Shown here: one piece after another, positions 23,282 through 24,485 of the stretch | Numbering within the stretch: position 1 is the first letter of the stretch | Layout: the number at the start of each line of letters is the position of its first letter | NCBI GenBank assembly: GCA_934121905.1 | Contig: CAKOVI010000014.1 | Span: forward strand, 1-24,485 | DNA: 24,485 nt | Origin: an uncultured Clostridia bacterium | GTDB taxonomy: Bacteria; Bacillota; Clostridia; TANB77; CAG-508 | Direction: 5' to 3' | Translations under genes and position numbers: made by a program | The notes under the pieces: generated by a model | What the model was told of the DNA's origin: nothing | Database searches by the model: none | What the model saw: only the letters and a program-made list of their open reading frames with translations

Positions 23282-23641
23282 TTAATTTTCAAAATCTATT
23301 TTTATTTCTCCTATTCCACCATCAATGTCCAAATAATTTTCACCAATTCCATAAACTCTATCCGTTTCAAGTTTTTGCCCATCAAGTGTGACATTGCCTA
23401 ATCCTTTACTTACATCAATTTTATAGTTGTTTTTATTATCTATTAAATCTATATTAATAGTTCCAACACCTGAATCTATTTTGCTTTTTCCTGTTATTTT
23501 ACCACTAAAAGTAAATTCTCCCATACCTAGATTTGCTTTTAAGTTGTTTATTTCACAAGATTTTAATTCAGTTTTTCCGACTCCACCATCTATTTTTGTT
23601 TCCCCAGTTGCTATGATATTTTCTATCTTTTCTATAATCAA
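23282..23641 (-). pseudogene. DUF4097 (beta-helical envelope) protein, C-terminal fragment
   Basis: The 119 codons encode a repetitive beta-strand pattern with Gly turns: GETKIDGGVGKTELKS, NLKANLGMGEFTF, KSKIDSGVGTINIDL, YKIDVSKGLGNVTL and LDIDGGIGEIKIDF, as in DUF4097/LiaF-like proteins of the cell envelope. Complete members are about 250-300 residues with an N-terminal membrane segment. Here the frame begins at a TTG just after a stop codon, with no ribosome-binding site and no membrane segment, so the front half is lost. It precedes the ABC operon on the same strand and may once have belonged to an envelope-stress cluster. Confidence 0.65.
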
Positions 23642-23650
23642 AAAACATAT

Positions 23651-23833
23651 TTATATCTCTATTCTTTCCACCTGTTTAAATTTATTATTTTGTTTCAATC
23701 CCCATTCTAGTCTATTATCTAATTTATATTTAGTTTTGCTTGGGTTTTCTTCACAAATTTCATTATATAAACTATTTAAATCATAATAGAATACTATTAA
23801 CAATATACAACATAATGTTTCATATTTGCTCAC
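23651..23833 (-). CDS. Possible 60-residue ORF or remnant
   Basis: A GTG at 23833 opens 60 codons (a hydrophobic start LCCILLIVFYY, then EICEENPSKTKYKLDNRLEWGLKQ). An ATG 9 bases further in, in another frame and better placed for the AAAGGTGA site, gives only 8 codons. The second half looks like real protein, so this may be a frameshifted remnant. Family not recognised. It ends at the join with the DUF4097 fragment. Confidence 0.3.
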   Translation of the reverse strand: MSKYETLCCILLIVFYYDLNSLYNEICEENPSKTKYKLDNRLEWGLKQNNKFKQVERIEI

Positions 23834-23858
23834 CTTTAATGTTTCAAATATCTGTTTT

Positions 23859-24485
23859 TTATTCTACTAATTTTTCAAATGAATTTGCATTTAATATAGT
23901 ATTTGAAACAAATTCTCCTTTATAAAAATTAGCCCAGTTATTAAAAATACAAGGTGCATTCTTTGCTTTTTCTAACGAATCTATTTTTATAAAGTTAATT
24001 TTTATACTATTTTCCTTTACATATTCAGTTAATTCTTTTACTTCATATTCTACATAAGGACATTGATTGCTATAATAAATAGTAAAATCTTGATTATCTA
24101 TTTTCATATTTCTAGCATTATCATTAAATCTAGGTGTTTTCTCATTATCAAATTGTAATGCCAATAATTCATAATCGGAAATAATATCTACTACTTTAAA
24201 TCCATAATGTTCAAAAAATTTCTTTTCTCCAATAAAAGGTTTCTTCTTTTTAGAAACTAAAGTACATATCCCACTTTTACCTTTTTCTTTTGAGTCGTTT
24301 ATTGCATATTCTAATAATTCTTTTCCAATTCCTTTTCCTTTAAAACTTCCTGCTACCCATAAACAATAAATATATTCATAATTTTCTCCATTGATAGGAA
24401 CCCAAGCTGTTTCTAATGGCTCATATTCAATAAATATTTTTCCTCTTGCATTTAATTTTCTAAAAATATGACCATCTTTTAATTT
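23859..24485 (-). CDS. GNAT acetyltransferase with C-terminal YoaP domain (partial)
   Basis: The frame is open from the window edge to 23859, giving 208 residues without the start. Near residues 42-58 of the visible part is the acetyl-CoA motif A of GNAT enzymes (LWVAGSFKGKGIGKELL), followed by the helical arm and KKFFEHYGFKVV. The C-terminal part (DFTIYYSNQCPYVEYEVKEL, KAKNAPCIFNNWANFYKGEFVS) matches the YoaP domain, a thioredoxin-like add-on with a Cys in CPY. The family acetylates an unknown small molecule or peptide. The ATG at 24164 is internal. Confidence 0.85.
   Translation of the reverse strand, partial: KLKDGHIFRKLNARGKIFIEYEPLETAWVPINGENYEYIYCLWVAGSFKGKGIGKELLEYAINDSKEKGKSGICTLVSKKKKPFIGEKKFFEHYGFKVVDIISDYELLALQFDNEKTPRFNDNARNMKIDNQDFTIYYSNQCPYVEYEVKELTEYVKENSIKINFIKIDSLEKAKNAPCIFNNWANFYKGEFVSNTILNANSFEKLVE

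Overview
The window reads as chromosomal DNA of a low-GC Bacillota, most likely an anaerobic gut clostridium. The flanks are extremely AT-rich, Shine-Dalgarno sites are strong, TGA is used as a stop, and the families present (DUF4179-type anti-sigma, DUF3781, a BilS-like flavodoxin, an ABC transporter with its two-component system) are typical of clostridia. No rRNA, tRNA, CRISPR array or intact insertion sequence was found.

Left flank (1-4035, all minus strand): the first codons of a response regulator, an ECF sigma/anti-sigma pair whose sigma factor lacks most of region 4, then a flavodoxin and a DUF3781 protein among gene remnants (SGNH hydrolase N-terminus, an interrupted C-terminus, a DUF fragment, a divergent-AAA/RecG-like fragment and a LysR C-terminus).

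Central island (about 3990-16200): a complete Ter-type stress module that is visibly more GC-rich than the flanks. A P2B calcium ATPase gene (minus) is divergent from a four-gene plus-strand operon: CitE-like aldolase, phosphoribosyltransferase with TRSP domain, StiP/PRTase-PELOTA protein and HAD phosphatase. This is the predicted Ter biosynthetic set, thought to make a nucleoside-like product. Convergent to it are telA, two terD genes, an AIM24-family gene and an unrecognised 373-residue protein gene. Near-consensus sigma-A promoters precede five transcription units, and hairpins lie close to most of the predicted 5' ends. The shared theme is calcium: two TerD proteins with intact acidic loops beside a calcium pump. 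No terC, terB or ATP-grasp gene is visible here.

Right flank (16200-24485, minus strand): small ORFs, two imperfect copies of an intergenic element of about 140 bp that bracket an orphan antitoxin-like gene and an internally deleted RhuM-Fic pseudogene, then a four-gene operon (ABC ATPase, FtsX-like permease, OmpR-type regulator, histidine kinase) with a direct-repeat operator at its promoter. A DUF4097 fragment and a GNAT/YoaP acetyltransferase running off the edge complete the window.

The most interesting targets are the Ter module with its unknown 373-residue protein and structured leaders, the shared promoter sequence between the calcium pump and terD, and the repeated intergenic element. 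All functions are family-level inferences made by eye without database searches.
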